A stretch of 11,901 nucleotides of DNA from Bacteroidales bacterium (GTDB taxonomy: Bacteria; Bacteroidota; Bacteroidia; Bacteroidales; UBA3663), in assembly GCA_004557315.1 (NCBI GenBank), contig SFEH01000063.1:1-11901 (forward strand), in the 5' to 3' direction. Positions 1-7,111 of this stretch are shown here, piece after piece. The first letter of the stretch is position 1. Every line of letters begins with the position of its first letter. The position numbers and the translations under genes were made by a program. The notes beneath the pieces are model-generated. The model did no database searches. It saw only the letters and a list, made by a program, of their open reading frames with translations, and had not been told where the DNA came from.

Positions 1-1
1 A

Positions 2-1174
2 CTTCAGCTTCACTACTACAATACCATTCATGCAGTGTCGGGATGGATGGCAGACTTTGCTGCCAAGTCAGCACCAGATCTTGCGGAAGGCATGGTGCAG
101 AAGGCAACACAGTATTATGACAGCATATATGTACTGGAAACAGACCCATTCAGCCGCACGCTGATCAGCTGCAACCAGATGTATGACCGAGGCGACTATC
201 AGATGTGTATCGACACCCTGCTCGAAGCGAAGAAGACCTGTCACCCCGGAGCAGCCATATATCTCTATGCGCTTCTGTCCCAGGCATACCAAAAGTTAGG
301 AGACTTGGATACGGCTACTCATTACCTCATCCTCACGTCAATACATGACCTACAAGAGGGTGTAGCAGAATATATGGCATTGCCAGTACTGGCTGAGCGC
401 ATGCATGACTTGGGTGACATCGACCGTGCATACAGCTATCTGACATGCTCGCTCGAAGATGCCAACACCTGCCATTCGAGTCTCCGAGCCATAGAAGCCA
501 CTTATGTCTTCCCCATCATTGACGCAGCCCGCAGGAAATCAGAAGAAATGCGAGAGTCGTACCAGCGCACGATATGGATTGCCGGAACAGCTGTCGTTCT
601 GCTCATCCTGCTTGGCTTCTGCATCTACTACTACGAGCGACATCGCCGAGTCGTGCTGATGATTGACCAGGAAAAGAAACACGTCAAGGAAGTGACCTTC
701 ATTGCCGAACATGACGAACTGACATCACTGTACAACCGACGTGGAGGCAAGCGCATCATCGCCAAGGCAATCAGCAGTCATCGTCCAGGCTATCTCTGTA
801 TCCTCGACATCGACCTCTTCAAGCATGTCAACGACACCTTCGGCCATGATGTGGGCGATAAGGTACTGAAAGCAGTTGCCGAACAACTGGCAAGCCTGAA
901 AGATCAGGTAGCAGTACGCTTGGGTGGCGATGAGTTCTGCAGCTACTGCACAGCAAAGATCACTGACGAGGAATACCGCAAGCGCATCAGCAAGTTCTTT
1001 GAGGCAATCAAAGCCATACGCATTCCCGAGATGGGAGACGAACAGATTTCAGTCAGCATGGGTGCCATTTATTATGATGGCAAGCAATCAGAATCGTTCG
1101 ACAATCTCTTCCGCGAGGCTGACCAACGACTCTACAAGAGCAAGCAGACCAAGGGCTGTCATCTGACTCTCTGA
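2..1174 (+). CDS. TPR-transmembrane-GGDEF protein, predicted diguanylate cyclase (5' end missing)
   Basis: Predicted membrane enzyme that condenses two GTP into cyclic di-GMP. The frame is open to the window edge and the first possible start inside is a GTG at 35, so the true start probably lies outside. Counting from that GTG, residues about 40-165 are helical and TPR-like (for example the stretch around YALLSQAYQKLGDLDTA). A hydrophobic helix lies at about 180-200, followed by a charged linker. The GGDEF domain runs from about 225 to 378, with HDELTSLYNRRGG, the metal and substrate motif DIDLFKHVND near 258-267, and an intact GGDEF at 297-301. The positions where an RxxD inhibitory site would sit hold LKDQ, so product feedback is probably absent. 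This layout resembles Bacteroidetes TPR-helix regulators in which a DNA-binding output usually follows the helix; that comparison is from memory. TPR outside and GGDEF inside the cytoplasm is inference. Confidence 0.85.
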   Translation, partial: LQLHYYNTIHAVSGWMADFAAKSAPDLAEGMVQKATQYYDSIYVLETDPFSRTLISCNQMYDRGDYQMCIDTLLEAKKTCHPGAAIYLYALLSQAYQKLGDLDTATHYLILTSIHDLQEGVAEYMALPVLAERMHDLGDIDRAYSYLTCSLEDANTCHSSLRAIEATYVFPIIDAARRKSEEMRESYQRTIWIAGTAVVLLILLGFCIYYYERHRRVVLMIDQEKKHVKEVTFIAEHDELTSLYNRRGGKRIIAKAISSHRPGYLCILDIDLFKHVNDTFGHDVGDKVLKAVAEQLASLKDQVAVRLGGDEFCSYCTAKITDEEYRKRISKFFEAIKAIRIPEMGDEQISVSMGAIYYDGKQSESFDNLFREADQRLYKSKQTKGCHLTL

Positions 1175-1179
1175 CACAC

Positions 1180-1245
1180 AAAACAGTGGATTTTATAATG
1201 CTTATTGTACAATTTACGCTATGAACATCCAAATCCATCTGTTTT
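1180..1245. repeat. Imperfect 14-bp inverted repeat enclosing a TTGTACAA palindrome
   Basis: The left arm at 1180-1193 (AAAACAGTGGATTT) is complementary to the right arm at 1231-1245 (AAATCCA, an extra T at 1238, then CTGTTTT), giving 14 pairs with one bulge. The 37-base interior holds a perfect palindrome, ATTGTACAAT, at 1204-1213. The right arm ends in TTTT, so the fold could act as a weak terminator for the GGDEF gene, starting six bases after its stop. It could instead be an operator or extruded hairpin ahead of the regulator gene promoter. Its role is unknown. Confidence 0.5.
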
Positions 1246-1267
1246 GAAGCAATTTGTTGGCTGATTA

Positions 1268-1299
1268 TTTGGAGAGATGTGGAATTTGTTATAATTTTG
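1268..1299 (+). promoter_or_regulatory. Bacteroidetes-type promoter for the Nudix-regulator and xylB pair
   Basis: TTTG at 1268-1271 and TAATTTTG at 1292-1299 are separated by 20 bases, matching the Bacteroidetes primary sigma consensus (TTTG, 19-21 bases, TAnnTTTG). Transcription should begin a few bases after 1299, giving a leader of about 35-40 bases. A small inverted repeat, TTTGTT at 1285-1290 and AACAAA at 1314-1319, straddles the -7 box and start site and could be an operator, though six-base arms in AT-rich DNA may be chance. Confidence 0.7.
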
Positions 1300-1342
1300 C
1301 AGCAACTTAACTGAACAAACTTTCCTCACAAACAAAACAGTA

Positions 1343-2056
1343 ATGGACATTCAGAAAACTCATAATTTCAATCCACATGTATCTGTCGATTGCGTAATAA
1401 TCGGATTCGATGGAGAGTCTCTTCAGGTTCTTCTTTCGCGACAGAGCGACGAAGCCCCACGGGAGCAGTACCATTCGCTCAAACTCCCAGGACGTCTTCT
1501 CTACTCAACCGAGGACATTGACGACGCTGCACGCGACATCATCAATCAGCTAACAGGAACAAGCAACCATTATGTGCGACAGTTCCGTGCCTTTGGTTCG
1601 ATCGATAGAACTTCCAATCCAAAAGATGTGCTTTGGCTCGAAAATGCATTGAAACTTAAGATCGACCGCATCGTCACCATCGCCTATCTTTCACTCATTC
1701 GAATCAACAACCGCACCCAGAAGCGGTTTGCCGGACATGATGTTGGCTGGTACAAGATTGCCGAACTGCCACAGCTTGCTTTCGACCACAACAGGATTAT
1801 CGAGGAAACGCTCAAGGAGGTATATAACATCTCGTCGCGACAGCCAAAGATCCTGTTTGAGATGCTTCCTCCAAAGTTCACTGCCCTCCAGCTTCGTCGC
1901 CTGCACGAACAGATCTCGGGCAAGGAGCTTGATGTGCGCAACTTCTCGAAGCTTGTATTGAGCAAGCCATACATCGTCCCTACTGACGAGAAAGAGACTG
2001 GTGTATCGCACAGAGCAGCCCGCTACTATAAGTTCCAGTCATCAAAGTCAAAATAA
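1343..2056 (+). CDS. Nudix-fold sugar-responsive transcriptional regulator, probably of xylose use
   Basis: Protein of 237 residues with a Nudix-like ligand domain (about 10-160) and a C-terminal winged helix (about 168-232), including PPKFTALQLRRLHE and the closing HRAARYYKF typical of NrtR/AraR-type regulators. The Nudix box at 50-72 keeps G50 and R64 but has T at the first Glu position, D65, N68 and Q69 where acidic catalytic residues belong. Hydrolysis is therefore unlikely, and the fold probably binds an effector instead. Bacteroides thetaiotaomicron AraR is a characterised member of this architecture that senses arabinose. Xylulokinase starts 50 bases downstream on the same strand, so xylose or a pentose derivative is the likely signal; that is inference from context. 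The ATG at 1343 is preceded by an A-rich leader with no Shine-Dalgarno, and a good promoter lies at 1268-1299. Confidence 0.85.
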   Translation: MDIQKTHNFNPHVSVDCVIIGFDGESLQVLLSRQSDEAPREQYHSLKLPGRLLYSTEDIDDAARDIINQLTGTSNHYVRQFRAFGSIDRTSNPKDVLWLENALKLKIDRIVTIAYLSLIRINNRTQKRFAGHDVGWYKIAELPQLAFDHNRIIEETLKEVYNISSRQPKILFEMLPPKFTALQLRRLHEQISGKELDVRNFSKLVLSKPYIVPTDEKETGVSHRAARYYKFQSSKSK

Positions 2057-2077
2057 GACAAAAACAACATTACCAAG

Positions 2078-2089
2078 AATATTAATATT
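2078..2089. promoter_or_regulatory. Perfect 12-bp palindrome before xylB
   Basis: AATATTAATATT is perfectly self-complementary and lies 18 bases ahead of the xylB ATG, in the 50-base spacer after the regulator gene. No TAnnTTTG box was found in the spacer, so xylB probably shares the upstream promoter. The palindrome may be an operator, but short AT-only palindromes are common by chance. Confidence 0.25.
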
Positions 2090-2106
2090 AAAACAACAAT
2101 CACAAC

Positions 2107-3582
2107 ATGTATTTACTCGGTTATGACATAGGTACATCATCAGTGAAGGCTTCACTCGTTGATGTGACAACAGGACAGAGCGTTGCAAGCGCACAGTATC
2201 CAGACGCAGAGGCTCCTATCACTGCCAATCAGCCAGGTTGGGCAGAGCAGGAACCTGAAATGTGGTGGGAAGAACTCAAGCAAGCTACAAAGCGAGTTTT
2301 CGCTATTGCTGACGTCAAGAATGAGATCAGTGCCATCGGCATCTCTTACCAGATGCACGGTCTTGTATGCGTAGATAAGGAAGGCAAGCCACTTCGCCCA
2401 TCAATCATCTGGTGTGACGGTCGTGCCGTGCCTTATGGCAATGCTGCATTTGAGGCAATAGGCGGAGAGAAGTGTCTCAGCCACCTCCTCAACTCTCCAG
2501 GTAACTTCACAGCTGCCAAGCTCGCATGGGTCAAGGAGAACGAGCCAGAGCTCTTTGCCAAGATCCACAAGATCATGCTCCCAGGCGACTATATCGCAAT
2601 GAAGCTCAGCGGTGGCGTGATGAACACTACCGTATCTGGTCTATCAGAAGGTATGTTCTGGGACTTCAAGAACAATGAGGTTAGCAAGGACGTGATGAAC
2701 TATTTCGGCTTCCCACAGGACATCATTGCCGACATCGTTCCTACATTCGCTGTTCAGTCGAAGGTTTGCGCAGCCGTTGCTGCAGAACTCGGTCTGCCAG
2801 AAGGCTGTCCTATCGCTTACCGTGGTGGCGACCAGCCAAACAACGCGCTTTCGCTCAACGTGATGAAGCCAGGTGAGATTGCAGCTACAGGTGGTACTTC
2901 GGGTGTAGTATATGGAGTGCTCGGCGAGGTGAACTATGATCCAAAGAGCCGTGTCAACACTTTCGCACATGTCAACCACAACCAGCCTGACACTCGTCTC
3001 GGCGTACTTCTCTGCATCAATGGCACAGGTATCCTCAATGCGTGGATGAAGCGCACAGTGGCTCCTGAAGGCATCAGCTATCCAGCAATGAACGACCTTG
3101 CAGAGACTGCTCCAGTTGGCGCTGAAGGACTCAGCATCATCCCATTCGGCAATGGCGCTGAACGTGTGCTTCAGAACCAGAACCCAGGCGCAAGCGTACA
3201 TGGCATCAACTTCAACATCCACACCAAGGCTCACATGCTCCGTGCAGCACAGGAAGGTATTGCATTCTCATTTGCCTATGGCATGGAGATCATGAAGGGT
3301 ATGGGCATGGACATCAAGACAATCAAGGCAGGTCATGCCAACCTCTTCCTCTCTCCTCTCTTCCGCCGCACATTGGCAAACGTTACCGATGCTACCATCG
3401 AGCTCTATGAGACCGACGGTTCAGTAGGTGCAGCCAAGGGCGCAGGAATAGGTGCCGGCATCTATAAAGACAGCGATGAAGCTTTCGCTACCCTCAAGCA
3501 CTTCGGTACAGAGAAGCCAGAGGCAGATACTGCTGCTTACAAGGAAGCATACAAGCGCTGGAAGGCTGCTTTGGAAAAATAA
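2107..3582 (+). CDS. xylB: Xylulokinase
   Basis: FGGY-family sugar kinase of 491 residues, the usual length for xylulokinase. It phosphorylates D-xylulose to xylulose 5-phosphate in the cytoplasm, feeding the pentose phosphate pathway. The N-terminal ATP-fold start GYDIGTSSVKASLVD lies at 5-19. QMHG at 82-85 and the WCDGRA segment at 102-107 are typical of xylulokinases. The catalytic Asp is D242 in RGGDQPNNA, and GGTSGVVYG follows in the second actin-like domain. The late glycine-rich segment around GSVGAAKGAGIGAG is the conserved C-terminal part. Codon use is rich in CTC, AAG and ATC, suggesting good expression. It sits directly downstream of a Nudix-type regulator. Xylose isomerase and a transporter, often neighbours in this phylum, are not next door here: the following gene is unrelated. 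Confidence 0.95.
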   Translation: MYLLGYDIGTSSVKASLVDVTTGQSVASAQYPDAEAPITANQPGWAEQEPEMWWEELKQATKRVFAIADVKNEISAIGISYQMHGLVCVDKEGKPLRPSIIWCDGRAVPYGNAAFEAIGGEKCLSHLLNSPGNFTAAKLAWVKENEPELFAKIHKIMLPGDYIAMKLSGGVMNTTVSGLSEGMFWDFKNNEVSKDVMNYFGFPQDIIADIVPTFAVQSKVCAAVAAELGLPEGCPIAYRGGDQPNNALSLNVMKPGEIAATGGTSGVVYGVLGEVNYDPKSRVNTFAHVNHNQPDTRLGVLLCINGTGILNAWMKRTVAPEGISYPAMNDLAETAPVGAEGLSIIPFGNGAERVLQNQNPGASVHGINFNIHTKAHMLRAAQEGIAFSFAYGMEIMKGMGMDIKTIKAGHANLFLSPLFRRTLANVTDATIELYETDGSVGAAKGAGIGAGIYKDSDEAFATLKHFGTEKPEADTAAYKEAYKRWKAALEK

Positions 3583-3590
3583 TACTCATA

Positions 3591-3658
3591 TTTGGGAGTC
3601 AGTGGGAGATATCAACTATCGTCCGCTAACTCCCATTATATTCCATTATCTCCCTTAA
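3591..3658. repeat. Facing decamer repeats in the xylB-LOG spacer
   Basis: The right half is three ten-base units in a row: ACTCCCATTA at 3629, TATTCCATTA at 3639 and TCTCCCTTAA at 3649. The left half holds two units of the opposite polarity, TTTGGGAGTC at 3591 and AGTGGGAGAT at 3601. Two exact pairings exist: TGGGAGT 3593-3599 with ACTCCCA 3629-3635, and GGGAGAT 3604-3610 with ATCTCCC 3648-3654. They interleave, so they would form a pseudoknot or two alternative hairpins. There is no T-run, so it is not a plain terminator. It fills most of the 82-base gap between genes. Confidence 0.55.
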
Positions 3659-3664
3659 AAATCC

Positions 3665-4618
3665 ATGTCACACTACAAGCATTTTCAAATCATCGAGGAC
3701 ATCAACGTCCCATTCGACATCTATCCGACCTCGCTTTATACCACGGGCACTCTCTACGAAGGATATGTCAGGAACAAGCCTGAAACATACGAGCAATGTT
3801 TCGACCAGCAGGTGTATGAACACTTCATACGCAAGGGAAAGCGTTGCAACGAGTCGGGCGAACTGATGGCACGAGCCTTGCATGATCAGGCAATTACACT
3901 CGCCATGTATGATTTCCTGAGTCGATATGATGAAAAATGCATAGTGGGCATTATGGGAGGCCATGGCATACTGCGTACAAGTGAGGAATATAAGCAGGTA
4001 GTGTTTCTCAGCAAGATTCTCACCGAACTGGGTTCGCTCATGGTCAGCGGCGGTGGACCAGGAGCCATGGAGGCGACACATCTCGGTGCATGGATGGCAG
4101 GATTCACTGTAGAAGAGACTCTCGATGCCATCGAGATGGTTTCGGCTGCACCAAGCTTCAGGGACGAGGGTTGGCTCGACACTGCATTTTCGGTGCGCGA
4201 GAAATACTTCCAGAGCCGCTATGAGAGTTTAGGCATTCCGACATGGCTCTATGGGCATGAACCAGCCAATGTATTTGCCACGCAGATAGCTAAATATTTC
4301 ACCAACTCAATACGTGAAGACGAGATCCTGACCATTGCCATGGGTGGTATCATATATACACCAGGCAGCGCAGGCACAATGCAGGAGGTATTTCAAGACG
4401 CAGTACAGAACCATTATCTCAGTTTTGGCTATAGCAGTCCGATGATATTCATGAACTCGGAATTCTGGACAAAGGAGATGCCTATCTTCAAGCTGTTTGA
4501 ATATCTGATTGATGAGGGGAAATACAAGAACCTCATCCTTCTTCTATCCGACAGCATAGAAGAGATTGTCAATAAACTGATGGTATTCAGGGGGGAATGG
4601 CAACGGAATTGCCATTAA
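3665..4618 (+). CDS. LOG-family Rossmann-fold protein (possible nucleotide nucleosidase)
   Basis: Protein of 317 residues with the nucleotide-binding features of the LOG / lysine-decarboxylase-like family, which includes nucleotide 5'-monophosphate nucleosidases. A beta-strand and glycine turn KCIVGIMGGHGILR lies at 91-104, SGGGPGAMEATHLGAW at 128-143, and the family active-site motif appears as PGSAGTMQE at 233-241, where PGGxGTxxE is usual; the second Gly is replaced by Ser. It is longer than plant LOG or bacterial YgdH-core forms (about 200) and shorter than PpnN (about 450), with an extra N-terminal region of about 90 residues. No signal peptide or membrane helix is seen, so it is probably cytoplasmic. 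The substrate cannot be told from sequence. It starts 82 bases after xylB and converges on ruvC, ending only 15 bases from it. Confidence 0.75.
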   Translation: MSHYKHFQIIEDINVPFDIYPTSLYTTGTLYEGYVRNKPETYEQCFDQQVYEHFIRKGKRCNESGELMARALHDQAITLAMYDFLSRYDEKCIVGIMGGHGILRTSEEYKQVVFLSKILTELGSLMVSGGGPGAMEATHLGAWMAGFTVEETLDAIEMVSAAPSFRDEGWLDTAFSVREKYFQSRYESLGIPTWLYGHEPANVFATQIAKYFTNSIREDEILTIAMGGIIYTPGSAGTMQEVFQDAVQNHYLSFGYSSPMIFMNSEFWTKEMPIFKLFEYLIDEGKYKNLILLLSDSIEEIVNKLMVFRGEWQRNCH

Positions 4619-4627
4619 CTGCTTTTT
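4596..4627 (+). terminator. Hairpin at the 3' end of the LOG gene, possible terminator
   Basis: AATGGCAA at 4596-4603 pairs perfectly with TTGCCATT at 4609-4616 around a five-base CGGAA loop. The hairpin contains the last codons and part of the stop codon of the LOG gene. A run of five T follows at 4623-4627, six bases after the stem, which is further than ideal. It lies between two convergent genes. On the minus strand no T-run follows, so it better suits plus-strand transcripts. Confidence 0.45.
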
Positions 4628-4633
4628 GCGGGG

Positions 4634-5251
4634 TCATTTTCTTATTCTATCCTGGTTCTTTCGGGCAAAGTCAGCCCAAGAGGTCTTTGCTGAACCAGAC
4701 GTCCATGTGCTGCGGCCACCAGACTTGGTCGATGGGATGACGCGGCACGTCTCATAATAATGACATAGGGCAACGGCAAGGGCATCCGATGCATCAAGTC
4801 GATTGTTCATGTCATCATCGGCAATCTTCAGAATGTTCTGGAGCATTGCCTTTACTTGTTCTTTGGCAGAACCGCCATTGCCAGTGATGGAAATCTTGAT
4901 CTTTGTCGGAGCGTATTCGAAAATCGGCACATCACGTTCGACAGCAGCTGCCATTGCCACACCTTGAGCACGGCACAACTTGATGAGAGAGGCAGGATTG
5001 ATGCCGACGAAAGGCGATTCAATAGCGAGATCGTCGGGATGATACTGGTCAATGAGTCCCTGCACACGTTCGTAGATGCGGCGGAGACGGAGATAATGGC
5101 TTTCAAATTTCTTCAACTCCAGGACACCCATCACGAGCAGATGTGGCTTGCCTTCTGTAATCTGCAGCACACCATAGCCCATGACGTTTGTGCCTGGGTC
5201 AATACCAAGGATAACCTTGTCGATTGGAGTTTTATCTGATGTCAGATTCAT
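4634..5251 (-). CDS. ruvC: Holliday junction resolvase RuvC
   Basis: Crossover-junction endonuclease that cuts Holliday junctions after branch migration by RuvAB. From the ATG at 5251 it has 205 residues. The RNase H-like catalytic acids are all present: D18 in LGIDPGTNVMGYG, E79 in AIESPF, and D153 and D156 in RLDASDAL. Basic residues matching the DNA-contact lysines of E. coli RuvC appear as K119 and K130. The C-terminal 35 residues (Ser/Thr/Lys-rich) go beyond the about 173-residue E. coli form. The segment after the second acid, FVGINPAS, differs from the FFGKN-type sequence I would expect in this phylum. A TTG six bases upstream could also start it, but ATG is preferred. Its start overlaps the preceding lipoprotein gene by 20 bases, implying translational coupling at the end of the operon. 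Confidence 0.93.
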   Translation of the reverse strand: MNLTSDKTPIDKVILGIDPGTNVMGYGVLQITEGKPHLLVMGVLELKKFESHYLRLRRIYERVQGLIDQYHPDDLAIESPFVGINPASLIKLCRAQGVAMAAAVERDVPIFEYAPTKIKISITGNGGSAKEQVKAMLQNILKIADDDMNNRLDASDALAVALCHYYETCRVIPSTKSGGRSTWTSGSAKTSWADFARKNQDRIRK

Positions 5252-5936
5252 TTTCAATGTAATACTGACGACGAGCGTCCATCAGAGGAGAATTAGCAAT
5301 ATATTCGTCGTATTCTTCGAGCATAGACTCCAGTTCATCGAGCGACTGTGCTCCCGAAGTGAGAATATTTACTACATACACACCGACGAGATTCTTCGTG
5401 TTCTTCTGATAGACAGAGTCGATCAATGCCTCATAACGGTCGTTGAATTCGAGATAGAACGGCATCATGATGCTGTCGCCAGGATAACCGCCAGCGTTCT
5501 CAACAGCAGCCTGCAATCGCTCACCAATGCCTTGTTCCAATTCTGTCACCTTTGCGTCAATGTCGTTGATGGCATCATTTGTAGGCGAACCGTAGGCAAG
5601 AACCTCCTCACCTATCGTCATGCAATAATCACCTGGTTCGATAGCAATGATACCATAAGCATAGTCACATGCTATATAGGCAAAGAAAGCCTCGTCAGCC
5701 TTCACATTGCCCGAGAAAGCGAACGTTTCATTCTGAACCAGAGCAGAGTCGATCGCCTCGCCATTCAGCTCAAGCATATAGACATAAGTGCCATCGAGAG
5801 GCTCACGAGCAATGACGGTATCGCCCAGATTAAGGGAATCAGGGATATCGAATGTACCAGTGATGGTATAAGGCTTCTGCTGATTGCAAGATACCAAAGT
5901 CAATACAGCACAGAGTGCGAAAAAGAGTTTTTTCAT
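5232..5936 (-). CDS. DUF4369-like envelope lipoprotein without a thioredoxin domain
   Basis: Predicted lipoprotein of 234 residues. The start MKKLFFALCAVLTLVSC is a type II signal peptide with lipobox LVSC, so C17 should be lipidated. An upstream in-frame extension exists but would bury this signal, so the ATG at 5936 is chosen. Residues about 22-115 look like the beta-rich DUF4369 module (YTITGTF, then IDSALVQNETFAFSGNV). About 120-228 is helical and acidic, like the linker that usually precedes a TlpA/AhpC thioredoxin domain in such proteins. Here the protein stops where that domain would begin: there is no CxxC motif, and ruvC follows. Function is unknown; an envelope binding role is a guess. 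Its start overlaps the maf stop by four bases (ATGA), so it is probably coupled to maf translation. Confidence 0.8.
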   Translation of the reverse strand: MKKLFFALCAVLTLVSCNQQKPYTITGTFDIPDSLNLGDTVIAREPLDGTYVYMLELNGEAIDSALVQNETFAFSGNVKADEAFFAYIACDYAYGIIAIEPGDYCMTIGEEVLAYGSPTNDAINDIDAKVTELEQGIGERLQAAVENAGGYPGDSIMMPFYLEFNDRYEALIDSVYQKNTKNLVGVYVVNILTSGAQSLDELESMLEEYDEYIANSPLMDARRQYYIENESDIR

Positions 5937-6517
5937 ATTGAGGTTTTTAATGTCATTAATGCGGCATAGAGTCGTCTGACAGGCAATCCCATTACATTGA
6001 AATAACTGCCACGGATGCCTTCGATTCCGACATATCCAATCCATTCCTGAATGCCATAGCCTCCAGCCTTGTCGAGTGGCTTGTAAGTTTCAACGTAATA
6101 CCTTATCTGTTGGTCAGTCAGTTCGGCGAAAGTCACGTCCGACTCGCATACGAAACTTGTGGAATCATAGGCCGAACGCAGGCACACTGCAGTATAGACC
6201 TGATGTGTGGTGCCAGAAAGTTCCCTGAGCATGGCACAGGCTTCGGCTTCTGTTCTTGGCTTTTCCATCAGTTTGCCATTGAGCCACACTACAGTATCGG
6301 CAGTGATGAGCACTTCGCCATCCTTGAGTGGAAACTCGTAGGCTGACATCTTGAGCTTGGCTATATGCAAAGGGATGTCACCAGCCTGAAGACTGGCGGG
6401 ATGAGTCTCTTCAATATCTTTCAGCTTGACCACCTCCATAGGGATGTCAAGACCAGCCAGCAACTCTCGCCGGCGCGGACTGTTGCTTGCCAACAATAGC
6501 TTCAAATTCTTGTTCAT
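5933..6517 (-). CDS. maf: Maf family nucleotide pyrophosphatase (dTTP/UTP type)
   Basis: Protein of 194 residues, the usual Maf length. The family hydrolyses non-canonical or selected nucleoside triphosphates to monophosphates, acting in nucleotide-pool cleaning and linked historically to septum formation. The signature LASNSPRRRELL lies at 9-20. The metal-binding catalytic Asp is D74 in ITADTVVW, K86-P87 forms the KP motif, DKAGGYGIQ lies at 149-157, and GSYFNVMGLPV follows near 170-180. This pattern fits the YhdE-like dTTP/UTP group better than the YceF-like group, but substrate assignment from motifs alone is moderate. It lies 24 bases after kdsC and overlaps the following lipoprotein gene by four bases, so it belongs to the ilvE-ruvC cluster. 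Confidence 0.93.
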   Translation of the reverse strand: MNKNLKLLLASNSPRRRELLAGLDIPMEVVKLKDIEETHPASLQAGDIPLHIAKLKMSAYEFPLKDGEVLITADTVVWLNGKLMEKPRTEAEACAMLRELSGTTHQVYTAVCLRSAYDSTSFVCESDVTFAELTDQQIRYYVETYKPLDKAGGYGIQEWIGYVGIEGIRGSYFNVMGLPVRRLYAALMTLKTSI

Positions 6518-6541
6518 CGGAGAAATACTCTGTCAGATTAA

Positions 6542-7060
6542 TCACCAGCCGAAAGCCGTAGCTCCCTGCATCCACAGTCCCTGAGCCTTCATCACCTGCT
6601 CGACAACGTCGCGGCCACAGCCATAGCCTCCTTCGAACGGAGACACATATTTCGAGATTGCCTTGATTTCTGGAGCAGCATCGGCAGGACAGCAAGGCAA
6701 GCCTACGCGCTGCATGATTTCATAGTCAGGAATATCGTCACCAACATACAGCACCTCTTCTGGAGTGGCTCCAGTCTTCTGCAAGAGATCCTCGAAATCG
6801 ACAATCTTTACCGACGAGCCAATATAAATGTGCTTCACTCCCAATGAGGCATAGCGACGGCGAATCTGCTCGGTCTTGCCACCTGTGATGATACCGATCT
6901 CTAAACCTTTCTTCACGGCAAGCTGTATGGCATAGCCGTCTTTGATGTTGAGCGTGCGGACAGGCTGTCCGTCATTATCCATAGGAACGGTCGATGCCGA
7001 CAGTACCCCATCGACATCGAACACTATTACCTTTATTTTTGTAAGATCGAAATTTATCAA
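6542..7060 (-). CDS. kdsC: 3-deoxy-D-manno-octulosonate 8-phosphate phosphatase
   Basis: HAD-superfamily phosphatase of 172 residues that releases phosphate from KDO 8-phosphate, giving KDO for the lipopolysaccharide inner core. Motif I is FDVDGVL with D15 and D17, motif II is around ITGGK at 58-62, and motif IV is VGDDIPDYE with D108, D109 and D112. There is no cap domain, as in tetrameric KdsC. The C-terminal GGYGCGRDVVEQVMKAQG is highly characteristic. No ATG exists between an upstream in-frame stop and motif I, so the start is most likely the TTG at 7060; no Shine-Dalgarno is seen. It sits 51 bases after ilvE and 24 bases before maf. Confidence 0.93.
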   Translation of the reverse strand: MINFDLTKIKVIVFDVDGVLSASTVPMDNDGQPVRTLNIKDGYAIQLAVKKGLEIGIITGGKTEQIRRRYASLGVKHIYIGSSVKIVDFEDLLQKTGATPEEVLYVGDDIPDYEIMQRVGLPCCPADAAPEIKAISKYVSPFEGGYGCGRDVVEQVMKAQGLWMQGATAFGW

Positions 7061-7111
7061 CTTGATAGTATTAATATATTGTCAAATTGAACCAACAATA
7101 AGAGCTTCCCG

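Noticed and set aside
2644..3234. 196-codon minus-strand open frame inside xylB
   Set aside because: Antisense shadow of a kinase with intact motifs; rich in Cys and His from reversed codons.
5181..5969. 262-codon open frame on the plus strand opposite ruvC and the lipoprotein gene
   Set aside because: It is antisense to two well-supported genes, has no family resemblance and no promoter; long antisense frames are a codon-bias effect here.
7061..7088. TTGACA on the minus strand just before kdsC, as a possible promoter
   Set aside because: No matching -10 at proper distance, and this phylum uses TTTG and TAnnTTTG elements; kdsC is more likely read from the ilvE promoter.
7077..7100. TATTGT and ACAATA arms between kdsC and ilvE as a terminator
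   Set aside because: Six AT-rich pairs with a 12-base loop and no T-run; too weak to support.
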